NCBI GenBank assembly: GCA_026692845.1
Contig: JAPLNM010000037.1
Coordinates: 1 to 51,842 of the forward strand
From: Planctomycetota bacterium
GTDB taxonomy: Bacteria; Planctomycetota; Planctomycetia; Pirellulales; Pirellulaceae
DNA length: 51,842 bases
Direction of reading: 5' to 3'
A model generated the notes under the pieces. The model saw nothing but the letters and a program-made list of their open reading frames with translations, ran no database searches and was not told the DNA's origin. The translations under genes were made by a program, and so were the position numbers. Below, piece after piece: positions 17,482-26,024 of this stretch (positions within the stretch are counted from its first letter, which is position 1; the number at the start of each line of letters is the position of its first letter).

Positions 17482-18936
17482 ATGCGATTTGATGCTTCTC
17501 GATCGGGTTGTAGGTGGAATGCTAGGCTTGCAAACGCCTGGAGCACCCCCACGGTTTTCCTCCTTTGGGTCGTCGCGGCGGCCGGATTGCTTATGGGCCA
17601 ATCGGCCCCTTATGACGTCTATCCCGATGCGGACCCGCCGTATTATCGCGTTCGGCTTGAAGCCTCAAGCCTCTCTGGCGAGCTTTCTTCTGGCGAGCTT
17701 TCCTATGGAGCAAACTTTACCGTTTGGATTCCACCCGAGGCCCAGACGCTCCGGGGACTGATCGTCCATCAGCATGGATGTGGGGAAGGCTCGTGCAAGT
17801 CGGGGCTCAGCGGTGCTTATGATCTTCATTGGCAGGCGCTGGCTAAAAAGCATGGCTGTGCGCTGGTATCACCGGCTTATGAGCAACCTGAAAAAGCCGA
17901 TTGTCAGTTGTGGTGCGACCCGCGAAAAGGATCGGCCAAAGCCTTCCTCAAAGCCCTCGAGCTATTAGGTGAGAAATCAGGCCACCGGGAACTTGTCCAC
18001 TTGCCTTGGGCGCTCTGGGGGCATAGCGGCGGCGGACATTGGTGCGGCGGGATGGCCATGCTGTATCCGGAAAGGACTCTTGCGGCTTGGTTGCGTTCAG
18101 GAGTCCCCTTGGTCGAACCGGTCGCATCGAAGGGGAGCATCCAAAACTATCCGGTCAACGATCGGATATTGACGGTTCCCTTGATGTGCAATGTAGGGAC
18201 CAAGGAAGGGGTCAGCGTCCAAGACGAACGCTTCGGGTCGGTATGGCCGGCGAACCTCGAGTTTTTTAACAACCTGCGATCGCGAGGCGGACTGATCGCC
18301 ACATCGGTCGATCCGCTAACGAGCCATGAATGCGGAAACCAACGGTACCTAGCTATTCCTTGGCTCGATGAATGCCTCTCGCAGCGATTGCCGATCCAAC
18401 TCGGTGAACCACTCCGTGCGATGAATGCCGGCCAGGCTTGGTTAGCATCCCATGGCAGCGACTCGGATACCTCCTTGGATCCCAACAATGCCTCGGCCGA
18501 CGCTTTGAAGTGGTCTTGGTTGCCCAACGAAAGGATCGCTAAACTTTGGTCGCAGTACAGCAAGGACACCTCGGTTGTCGACGAGACGCTCCCTCCGGCC
18601 CCGGCGTTTGCAAGCCTCGATGCAGATACGATCTCTTGGACTTGCGATGCGGATCTTGAGAGCGGATTGGCTTATTTTGTCATCGAGCGCGATGGCAAGC
18701 CGATTGGCCGAGTTCCCGAGAAAAGCAACAACCCGTTCGGGCGACCGGTTTTTCAAGGCCTCCAGTACAGCGACACTCCCCCCTTGCCCTTGGCACAAAT
18801 GCGGTTTCGCGACGCCTCATTGAACGATGGGACCACTCGATCCGACCAAGAGAAATTGACGGTCCATAGCGTCAACACCGTCGGACGAGCCTCGGCAAAG
18901 ACCCCAGTCAGGATCCAGCCTGAGAACAAGCCTTAA
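17482..18936 (+). CDS. Secreted alpha/beta-hydrolase-like protein
   Basis: 484 residues from ATG 17482. The N-terminus carries a signal peptide (hydrophobic FLLWVVAAAGLLMG, cleavage near GQSA). Earlier in-frame starts back to 17182 would overlap the divergent gene and bury the signal, so they are rejected. The nucleophile elbow WGHSGGGHWCGG (residues about 178-190) is the G-x-S-x-G motif of alpha/beta hydrolases, and an early RGLIVHQHGCGEGSC loop suits the oxyanion-hole region. The C-terminal part (SWTCDADLESGLAYFVIERDG) looks like a fibronectin-III or carbohydrate-binding beta domain. Esterase or peptidase activity outside the cytoplasm is likely; the substrate is unknown. It precedes the PSCyt1-PSD1 gene by 25 nt. 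Confidence 0.78.
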   Translation: MRFDASRSGCRWNARLANAWSTPTVFLLWVVAAAGLLMGQSAPYDVYPDADPPYYRVRLEASSLSGELSSGELSYGANFTVWIPPEAQTLRGLIVHQHGCGEGSCKSGLSGAYDLHWQALAKKHGCALVSPAYEQPEKADCQLWCDPRKGSAKAFLKALELLGEKSGHRELVHLPWALWGHSGGGHWCGGMAMLYPERTLAAWLRSGVPLVEPVASKGSIQNYPVNDRILTVPLMCNVGTKEGVSVQDERFGSVWPANLEFFNNLRSRGGLIATSVDPLTSHECGNQRYLAIPWLDECLSQRLPIQLGEPLRAMNAGQAWLASHGSDSDTSLDPNNASADALKWSWLPNERIAKLWSQYSKDTSVVDETLPPAPAFASLDADTISWTCDADLESGLAYFVIERDGKPIGRVPEKSNNPFGRPVFQGLQYSDTPPLPLAQMRFRDASLNDGTTRSDQEKLTVHSVNTVGRASAKTPVRIQPENKP

Positions 18937-18961
18937 CGTACCCCCTAGGGAGCCCTGTACG

Positions 18962-21900
18962 ATGCGAGCAACTTGTGCGATGCGAGCAAACAGCCAACGA
19001 TTTGAAGTATTCTGCATTGGGTTGCTCACGTTCTTTGCTTGGCTCGGCCAGCGATCGGAGGTTCTTGGCGACGATTTCGAATTCTTCGAGAGCAAGATTC
19101 GCCCGGCGTTGCACAGCCACTGCCTGGAATGCCATCATCAGGGCAAAAAAGGGGGAGGCTTGGCCCTCGATTCTCGCGAGGGTTGGCAAGTCGGCGGCGA
19201 TTCTGGGCCGTCGATCGATTTCGAAACTCCCGAAAAAAGCTTGCTTCTGCGGGTGCTCAAGCATCTAGAGCCAGGGCTTGAGATGCCCTCGAAGGCACCT
19301 AAGTTAACCGAGGAGATCATCGGGCACTTCGAGCACTGGATTCGCACCGGTGCTCTCGACCCAAGAACCGAGCCAGAACCACTCGAATCGCTGGCCGCGA
19401 GAACCTGGGAAGAGCTCTATAGGGAACGTTCACAGTGGTGGGCCTTTCAACCCTTAAGGGTCCCGGCAGGCGGATCGGGCCAGACCGACTCGCCGAGTGC
19501 ATCGACCAGCGACGCGATCGATCATTGGATCGACCAAGGACTCGCAGATGCCGGGATCCTGCCGAGCGAGCCTGCCGATCCGAATATTCTTTTGCGCCGA
19601 TTGAGTTTTCAGCTTCGAGGATTACCGCCGAGCGTCGAGCAAATCGAGCGATTCGTCCCAAGACTCCTCGTCCCATCGACCAGTGAAGCGGCTTGGCAAG
19701 AGGCCATCGACGCGATGCTCGAAACGCCAGAGTACGCCGAGCATTGGGCGCGGCATTGGATGGATATCGTTCGCTATGCCGAGACCCATGGATCCGAAGA
19801 CGATGCCTACCTTCCCTTCGCATATCGATACCGCGATTATCTGATCCGCGCGTTCGCCAGCGATCTTTCCGTTCAAAGACTCATTCAAGAACATTTGGCA
19901 GGCGATTTGATCGAGCCAAGATGGAACGATACGCTCGGTTGCAACGAATCGCTCATCGGCCTTTGTTTCTATCGACTCGTCGAGTTCAACCAAACGCCAC
20001 TCGACGTCAAGCGCGAGGAGATCGCCGTGATCGACAATCAAATCGATACGATCGGTAAAGCATTCCAAGCCTTGACCATCTCGTGCGCGCGTTGCCATGA
20101 CCACAAATTCGACCCGATATCCGATGAAGATTTTTACTCGCTCTACGGGATTCTTCGCAGCACAAGATCTGCCATGATCCCTATCGATCGGCTTGGGAAT
20201 TTCGTGTCCAAGGATCCGGAACTGAAGGACCTTCAGAAGCAAATGAGCCAACGCGTTCTGGAATCATGGCAGCAGTCGACCTTCCCTTGGAGCCAGGAAA
20301 TCCCCGAAGGGCTTCGTTGGGTGGAACAAGAAATCAAGCCCGGCCAGAAATGGGACCAGATCAAGGATGCAGTCGGCAACGAACATCCTTGGCGCAGAGC
20401 GATCGCTCGTTGGAAGTGCGATCCGAAGGACTCGGTTTTGGCGACCTGGATCGAGGTCCTCTCGGGCGATCCGCAGGCGCAAAACGAACGGAAGGAACGC
20501 ATCGCAAAGAAACTTGCTCAGCCTACATGGGTTGAGAATAAGCTTGAGACCAGCGGCAAGATTTTATTCGATTTAACGCAACAAGGGATCGAAGGATGGA
20601 GGGTCCTCGGAGCGGGGCTTCCGCAGCAATCGATTGGGCCACCATCGCCTGAAAGCCCGGGGCCTGCATGGTCGGTGCTCGGGAAAGCAGATAGCCCTTT
20701 GACCCGGTTGCTCGAGCCTGGTTACCACAGCAACTTGCTGACGGATCGGGCGTCGGGGAGCTTAAGGTCCCCGGACTTCCAGATCGATTCGGATTCGATT
20801 TCCTTGTGGTGCCGTGGGACCGACAACGCAAGGGCACGCTTGGTTATCGAGAATTTCCAAGGCGATTCGCTGCTATTTGATACGTTGAATCCAAGCTTGC
20901 GGTCCAACGGTTATCAATGGGTGACCATGCGAATCCGACCGCAGTGGAAAGGGCTTCGCGCCCATATCGAGCTACTTACGCGTGACGCGAAACCTTATTT
21001 GGGCGTTATCAAAGATCCTAGCGTATTGGAACATTCCGACGGCCGATCGAGTTTTGGGTTGGGGATGGTCGTGTCGCATGGAGCCAACGAGAAACTCGCT
21101 GCGCCAAGCCCGATTCCTCGAAGTCTGCTCGAGCTAGTCGTCGCCGATGGGCCAGTCGTCGCCGATGGGACCTCGCTCCAGGCCTGGGTTCTCGCGACCG
21201 GTTCGGTGACCCGTGCATCGCTTGAACGGCTCGCTACGGGAACGTATCGCATCGAGGATGTCCGTTGGATCAATGCGTTGATCGATGAAAATCTATTGGT
21301 TTGGAATCCGACGTCTACCCCAGATGTCTCGGCGGCAAACGAGAGGTACCGAGCGTTGGAATCTTCGATACCCATCGCGCGTTGGGTGCCTGGGGTCGTC
21401 GAGGACCGCATGCCGATCGCGCAGGAATGGCTTCCAAGGGGCGATCATAAAAGCCCGGGGCAACCGGCAGCAAGACGCTACCTGTCGGTCCTCGCTTCGG
21501 ACCCGAAGGTTTATAACGATTCCGAGAGTGGACGATTGGCGCTTGCATCGGAGATTGCAAGTCCCACGAATCCGCTGACGGCCAGAGTGTATGTCAATCG
21601 CGTTTGGTGTTGGCTATTCGGAGAAGGGCTCGTTCGCACCGTAGACAACTTTGGACGGATGGGTCAGGAGCCCAGCCATCCGGAGCTGTTGGATCGTTTG
21701 GCGAGCGACTTTCTAAGCCAGGGTTGGTCGACCAAGCGATTGATTCGGGCGATGGTCGCGACGCGGGCTTGGAAACGGGCCAGTGTGCCAACATCCTCGG
21801 CGAGCGAGAAAGACCCCGCGAATCGATTGGTTTCTCATTCCCATTTGCGTCGCCTTGAAGCCGAATCGATTCGCGATACCCTCTTGTCGGTCGCGGGCAA

Positions 21901-22375
21901 TCTGCGTCGACCGGATCAAGGACTTGGAACTCGCAATTACTACAAGTCCGTGCTTGAGCCGAACAAACAGTCGCCACCTGGACCGATCGACGGGGAGTCA
22001 CGGCGGTCGATTTATTTGGAGGTACGACGCAATTTCCCGGATGAATTCCTAGCGGCATTCGATTTCCCAAAACCGACTTCGACTGTCGGTAAGAGGTACA
22101 CCACCCATGGACCCTTGCAGAGTTTGATGCTGCTGAACGATCCTTTTGTCTTGCAGCAGGCCCAGCTCTGGAGTCAAGCAACGGCGGATTTGGGTTCACC
22201 GGAGCGAATCCGAGCAATGTACATGCGTCTGTTGAGCAGACCTCCATCGGATGCTGAGGTCGATTCGGCCTTGGCATTGGTCGACGAGGTTGAGCAAACT
22301 GCGGACGGTAAAGAGGCTTGGGCCATTCTGGCGCATGCGATGTTCAACTTCAAAGAAGCTTGGTTTGTACCATGA
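18962..22375 (+). CDS. Planctomycete cytochrome-c/DUF1549/DUF1553 protein (PSCyt1-PSCyt2-PSD1)
   Basis: 1137 residues, exported (hydrophobic FCIGLLTFFAWLG near the N-terminus; GGGAG ribosome site at about 18946). Domains in order: PSCyt1 with haem-binding CLECH near residue 53, PSCyt2/DUF1549 from about 180 with a second haem motif CARCH near 375 (ISCARCHDHKFDPISDEDFY), a middle beta domain with laminin/carbohydrate-like features (600-760), and PSD1/DUF1553 (about 860-1130; RVYVNRVWCWLFGEGLV, GWSTKRLIRAMV). These giants are a planctomycete hallmark, thought to couple periplasmic oxidation with polysaccharide breakdown; the real substrate is unknown. The stop overlaps the DUF1501 start (ATGA), the invariable partner gene. 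Confidence 0.93.
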   Translation: MRATCAMRANSQRFEVFCIGLLTFFAWLGQRSEVLGDDFEFFESKIRPALHSHCLECHHQGKKGGGLALDSREGWQVGGDSGPSIDFETPEKSLLLRVLKHLEPGLEMPSKAPKLTEEIIGHFEHWIRTGALDPRTEPEPLESLAARTWEELYRERSQWWAFQPLRVPAGGSGQTDSPSASTSDAIDHWIDQGLADAGILPSEPADPNILLRRLSFQLRGLPPSVEQIERFVPRLLVPSTSEAAWQEAIDAMLETPEYAEHWARHWMDIVRYAETHGSEDDAYLPFAYRYRDYLIRAFASDLSVQRLIQEHLAGDLIEPRWNDTLGCNESLIGLCFYRLVEFNQTPLDVKREEIAVIDNQIDTIGKAFQALTISCARCHDHKFDPISDEDFYSLYGILRSTRSAMIPIDRLGNFVSKDPELKDLQKQMSQRVLESWQQSTFPWSQEIPEGLRWVEQEIKPGQKWDQIKDAVGNEHPWRRAIARWKCDPKDSVLATWIEVLSGDPQAQNERKERIAKKLAQPTWVENKLETSGKILFDLTQQGIEGWRVLGAGLPQQSIGPPSPESPGPAWSVLGKADSPLTRLLEPGYHSNLLTDRASGSLRSPDFQIDSDSISLWCRGTDNARARLVIENFQGDSLLFDTLNPSLRSNGYQWVTMRIRPQWKGLRAHIELLTRDAKPYLGVIKDPSVLEHSDGRSSFGLGMVVSHGANEKLAAPSPIPRSLLELVVADGPVVADGTSLQAWVLATGSVTRASLERLATGTYRIEDVRWINALIDENLLVWNPTSTPDVSAANERYRALESSIPIARWVPGVVEDRMPIAQEWLPRGDHKSPGQPAARRYLSVLASDPKVYNDSESGRLALASEIASPTNPLTARVYVNRVWCWLFGEGLVRTVDNFGRMGQEPSHPELLDRLASDFLSQGWSTKRLIRAMVATRAWKRASVPTSSASEKDPANRLVSHSHLRRLEAESIRDTLLSVAGNLRRPDQGLGTRNYYKSVLEPNKQSPPGPIDGESRRSIYLEVRRNFPDEFLAAFDFPKPTSTVGKRYTTHGPLQSLMLLNDPFVLQQAQLWSQATADLGSPERIRAMYMRLLSRPPSDAEVDSALALVDEVEQTADGKEAWAILAHAMFNFKEAWFVP

Positions 22376-23802
22376 ATATCTTCAACAGCACGTCGGGAAC
22401 CACAACACGAAGAACCACAACACGAAGAGAATGGATCACGCAGACGGGATTGGGTCTGGGGTGGTTGGCAGGCGCCGCCCAATGGGCCCAGGGGCAAGCC
22501 AACGAGGGTCTCCATTTCCCGGCCAAAGCCCAACGGGTGATCTTCCTTTTTATGGATGGTGGGCCATCGCAGGTAGATACATGGGATCCGAAGCCGGAGT
22601 TGAGCAAACGCCATGGAGAGGTCTTCCCTGCATCGATCGATGCGACTCAATTCGATCAAAATGGCAAGTGCCTTGGAAGCCCGTTTTCGTTCTCCAAGTA
22701 TGGTCAGTCGGGAATGCAGATCAGCGAGTTATTCCCACAGCTAGCGCGCCATGCGGATCAATTGTGCGTCGTACGATCCATGCAAAGTGAATTTGCCGAG
22801 CACTCCCAGGCGTGTATGTTCCTGCATACGGGGTTTGCGGCGCAAGGTCGACCGTCGATGGGGGCTTGGCTCGGCTATGGATTAGGAAGCCAGAACCAAC
22901 AGCTCCCTAGCTACATCGTGATCCACGGAGGGTTGCTACCGATCGGTGGTCCGGAAAACTTTTCAAATGCGTTTTTGCCTGCTGTGCATCAAGGAGCGAT
23001 CTTCGATTCCTTCAGCGGCGGAGAGCTTGTGCGAAACATCCAGCCGTCGCGACCGATTCAAGAGCAGCAAGCTCTTTTGAAGTACCTACGGCGAGAGGAC
23101 CTTCGGTACCTCCAACAACAGGATGCAGGTACCCCTGGATATCAAGTCATCGAGTCCTCGATTCGCAACGACCAGACCGCAAACGCGATGCAGACATCCG
23201 TACCTGAATTGGTCCATTTCTCCGACGAGACCCAAGAGACCCTGACGCGTTATGGAGTCGATTCGACCGATCCGTTGATGGCCCAATACGCCAAAGAATG
23301 CTTGCTCGCACGACGCCTTGTCGAGCGCGGCGTAAGGTTCGTTGAGGTAACATGCGTCAAAGGCGTGCGTTTTATAGCGCCCTGGGACGATCACGACAAC
23401 CTGCAGGCCGGACATCGCAAGAACGCCAAGGTCGTCGACCAACCGATTGCAGCCCTTTTAGATGACCTAAAATCCAGGGGGCTTTTGGATTCCACGTTGG
23501 TGATCTGTGCCGGGGAATTCGGACGCACTCCGTTTGCACAGGGAAACAATGGTCGGGACCATAATCCTCAGGGGTTCAGCATCTGGATGGCCGGTGGAGG
23601 CGTTCGGGGTGGGTATTGCCATGGAGCAACCGACGCGTTTGGGTATCGCGCCGTGGAGAATGTCGTCTCGATTTACGACTTACAAGCGACGGTCTTGCGG
23701 TTGATGGGGATCGATCACGAGCGCTTGACCTATCGGTGGGGTGGGAGAGACTACCGACTGACCGATGTGCATGGACGGGTCGTCGAGGATTGCTTGCTAT
23801 AA
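22372..23802 (+). CDS. Tat-exported DUF1501 protein
   Basis: 476 residues from ATG 22372, chosen because it overlaps the upstream stop (ATGA) and opens directly on a twin-arginine signal (TTTRREWITQTGLGLGWLAG). DUF1501 proteins belong to the alkaline-phosphatase/sulfatase fold: FLFMDGGPSQVDTWDPKP near residue 62, and APWDDHD and CAGEFGRTPFAQGNNGRDH further on supply metal-binding Asp/His. Usually encoded beside PSCyt1-PSD1 proteins, as here, suggesting the two act together in the periplasm. The reaction is unknown. It ends 24 nt from the convergent FHA gene. Confidence 0.92.
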   Translation: MNIFNSTSGTTTRRTTTRREWITQTGLGLGWLAGAAQWAQGQANEGLHFPAKAQRVIFLFMDGGPSQVDTWDPKPELSKRHGEVFPASIDATQFDQNGKCLGSPFSFSKYGQSGMQISELFPQLARHADQLCVVRSMQSEFAEHSQACMFLHTGFAAQGRPSMGAWLGYGLGSQNQQLPSYIVIHGGLLPIGGPENFSNAFLPAVHQGAIFDSFSGGELVRNIQPSRPIQEQQALLKYLRREDLRYLQQQDAGTPGYQVIESSIRNDQTANAMQTSVPELVHFSDETQETLTRYGVDSTDPLMAQYAKECLLARRLVERGVRFVEVTCVKGVRFIAPWDDHDNLQAGHRKNAKVVDQPIAALLDDLKSRGLLDSTLVICAGEFGRTPFAQGNNGRDHNPQGFSIWMAGGGVRGGYCHGATDAFGYRAVENVVSIYDLQATVLRLMGIDHERLTYRWGGRDYRLTDVHGRVVEDCLL

Positions 23803-23826
23803 CCTTGAATTGCGAGACAAGCTTAC

Positions 23827-24483
23827 CTAGCCCGGTAGCTTGAAATCGGGGTCGGCAATCGCGCGAATCAACTCCGAGAGATTCGAGTAGACCAGCAGAA
23901 GCGACTGCCACTTCGGTTGGGAAACCGTGACTGAATTCCTGGACTCGATGGATTCCATGCCCTCGACAACCTCTCCGATCCCTCGATGGATGTATTCCAG
24001 GAGTTCTGCAAGTTGGGCCGCTTGACTAGGACTCAGTCGGTCAGGAATGGCAGGTGGAATTTCAAGGGCCTGCAATTGGGCTGCTTCGACCAGTAAGCCC
24101 GAGTCGACCTCAAAATCGCGTTCGCCTTGCCGTTCGGCCACGGCGCTCGCGTCGACCAAATGCGTTTCGTTTAAGCGAGAGCGGATTTGTTGTTGATCAC
24201 CAAAGAGCAGGATACTTCGACCGACGAGAATCAGATCGCCGAAGCGGAGGATTTTCAATAGGCAGGTTTGTCCGTTGACTTTGGTGCCATTGGTACTTTC
24301 AAGGTCGGTCAGAACGAGGTGTTGATTATCGAGAAGTATCTTGCAGTGATAGCGACTGATACGTTCATCGTTCAGTTGGATCGTATTGCCTTCTTCGCGG
24401 CCAATGGAGATCGGGGGGGACAAGTCACCGAAGACTTTCCCACGGTCGGCACCTTGGACGACTCGCAGGGTTAATTTCGACAT
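23827..24483 (-). CDS. FHA-domain protein
   Basis: 218 residues from ATG 24483 (MSKLTLRVVQGADRGKVF); a TTG/ATG 39 nt upstream is less convincing. Residues about 5-95 are a forkhead-associated domain with the phosphothreonine-binding signature: SIGREEGNTIQL, ERISRYHCKI (Ser/Arg/His), and DLESTNGTKVNG. The C-terminal half is helical with no enzyme motif. FHA proteins dock on Thr-phosphorylated partners made by Ser/Thr kinases, abundant in planctomycetes. A second FHA protein, the activator at 46091, lies elsewhere in the window. Confidence 0.85.
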   Translation of the reverse strand: MSKLTLRVVQGADRGKVFGDLSPPISIGREEGNTIQLNDERISRYHCKILLDNQHLVLTDLESTNGTKVNGQTCLLKILRFGDLILVGRSILLFGDQQQIRSRLNETHLVDASAVAERQGERDFEVDSGLLVEAAQLQALEIPPAIPDRLSPSQAAQLAELLEYIHRGIGEVVEGMESIESRNSVTVSQPKWQSLLLVYSNLSELIRAIADPDFKLPG

Positions 24484-24530
24484 GGTTTCATCACTCCGCG
24501 GCACCGGATTTATTCCAGCCAAGCCTCTTT

Positions 24531-24558
24531 ACCGGGCAGGCCTCTAATCCTGCCCGGT
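24531..24558. terminator. Perfect 10-bp hairpin between two minus-strand genes
   Basis: ACCGGGCAGG, an 8-nt loop, then CCTGCCCGGT: a perfect 10-bp stem. On the + strand it is followed by TATTTT; on the minus strand, in the direction of the flanking genes, no T-run follows. It lies 160 nt beyond the stop of the isomerase gene and 47 nt before the FHA start, so it could act as a terminator or as a leader structure. Confidence 0.45.
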
Positions 24559-24720
24559 TATTTTCTCGGGTTCGTTTTTCTCTGTTGGCTACCCATCAAG
24601 CAACTACATGTCTTCGATGGATCGTTGCGCCACAATTCGACGCGACTAGTGTAGCACAAATGAAACTCCGTTTTTGCGGTAGGGAAGAAACCAGTCGGCA
24701 GGAATTTCTCGAAGGCGGTT

Positions 24721-25656
24721 TCAGCCCAGCTCTTCGAGATCCGGCGAATAGGGAGCAAATCGGGACTGAGCGGCAACGACCTCTGGACGGCGTGTTTGGG
24801 TCGAAAGATCGGCTTGTGTCAAGGTCGCATCCAAGATGTCTTGGGCTTTCGAGACGATCGAGTCGCGTTTGACCGAACCGAGGTTTGCAAATGCCGGAGT
24901 GCTGGTGATCGGACCATCATAGGCACTGGCACCTAGGATTTTCGCGAATCGAGCGTTATCGATCTTACCGACACTGCCGGCGATGAGCTTGTGCGATTCC
25001 TTGCAGTCGCTAATTTCCGGAATTTCGCTGGCATCGGCGATATTCAATCCACCGATTCGGTTGACAGGAAAATTCTCCAATTGCTCCCACGTCCCCTTAC
25101 CGACGGTCCAGTGGAAGGTATCAATCAGCATTCCAACGGACTTCGAAGGACAGGCTTGAACCAGAGCCATCGCACCGTTGACGTCTTGGATGAACTGGTA
25201 TTGAAGCGATTCGCGGGCTTCAGAGAAGGTGGAAAAATAAAGGGCCAGCAGAACATTGTTGGCCTCGAAGATGCTTGCAAGTCGTTCGATCCGCGATTTG
25301 ATCCATTCAAAGTATTGAGGGAACGCAGCCCGATCGGTCGCAGACGGGATCGCCAAAAATCCAGCACGGGCTTTGACCATCCCGGCGACCTTAACGACTT
25401 GTTCAACAAGCTTCAACGATTGCTCGAAGTCCTTGTCGTCGGCGTCCAGTTTGCATGGAACTTCGATGCCCGAGACCCGCATCGAAGAACTCGTTAGGAA
25501 TCGAGCGGCCCGATCGAAATCGGTGCGCGCGGTTCTGACTTGCAAGTCGACTGCATCGATATCTATTCCTTGAAACCCGTAGGTCATGGCAAGCTCGATC
25601 AAATCGCTTTGACGACCGGAGATCCCCAAAGAGGAAGCATTGAGATTCTTGTACAT
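24721..25656 (-). CDS. Sugar phosphate isomerase/epimerase-like TIM-barrel protein
   Basis: 311 residues from ATG 25656 (MYKNLNASSLGISGRQSDL), chosen because AAGGAG precedes it by 12 nt and the 59-residue upstream extension is G/C-repeat translation. The AP_endonuc_2/xylose-isomerase-like barrel pattern is visible: LGISGRQSDLIELAMTYGFQGIDID at the start, LLALYFSTF in strand 5, GMLIDTFHWTVGKG with acidic/His metal ligands, IGGLNIADASEIPEI and ASAYDGPITSTPAF at the end. Such enzymes isomerise or epimerise sugars or inositols using divalent metals; the substrate is not predictable. Probably monocistronic. Confidence 0.78.
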   Translation of the reverse strand: MYKNLNASSLGISGRQSDLIELAMTYGFQGIDIDAVDLQVRTARTDFDRAARFLTSSSMRVSGIEVPCKLDADDKDFEQSLKLVEQVVKVAGMVKARAGFLAIPSATDRAAFPQYFEWIKSRIERLASIFEANNVLLALYFSTFSEARESLQYQFIQDVNGAMALVQACPSKSVGMLIDTFHWTVGKGTWEQLENFPVNRIGGLNIADASEIPEISDCKESHKLIAGSVGKIDNARFAKILGASAYDGPITSTPAFANLGSVKRDSIVSKAQDILDATLTQADLSTQTRRPEVVAAQSRFAPYSPDLEELG

Positions 25657-26024
25657 AGAACGAAAACTCCTTGACTGTATATTCCAATTGTTTCGCGACC
25701 GAAAACGGCGGGAAAACCACTTTTTCGAATCGAAAATGAACCATCCGAGCGAAGTCGGAACCCCTACTTTTTGGGGTCGCCCCCACCTAAATGGGGGGGG
25801 CGAAGTATCCCACAGAAGGGGGGGTGCCATCAAGTCGAAACTGGAGGTATCGGAGGAGTTGGTGTTGCAACGGACATTCGATACGAGAGATCACGCGGTT
25901 CAAGCACAGCGATGAGCTAGCTCGATTTACCGCTTCGCGCCAAGAGCGGGCCTCGAAGAAGCCTCGGCGCACTGAATTGTTAGATAGCTTAATGTCCCGA
26001 CCAAATGCTCAGGCAAATCGATTT
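25657..26024. other. Gene-free interval with C/G homopolymer hairpins
   Basis: 368 bp with no supported gene. It holds two GC hairpins at about 25766-25800 (ACCCC...GGGGT and CCCCCA...TGGGGG) and a GGGGGGG run at 25817. It separates the repeat-protein gene from the isomerase gene on the same strand, so the hairpins may end transcription of the former. A 129-codon + strand ORF here has no protein-like composition. Confidence 0.5.
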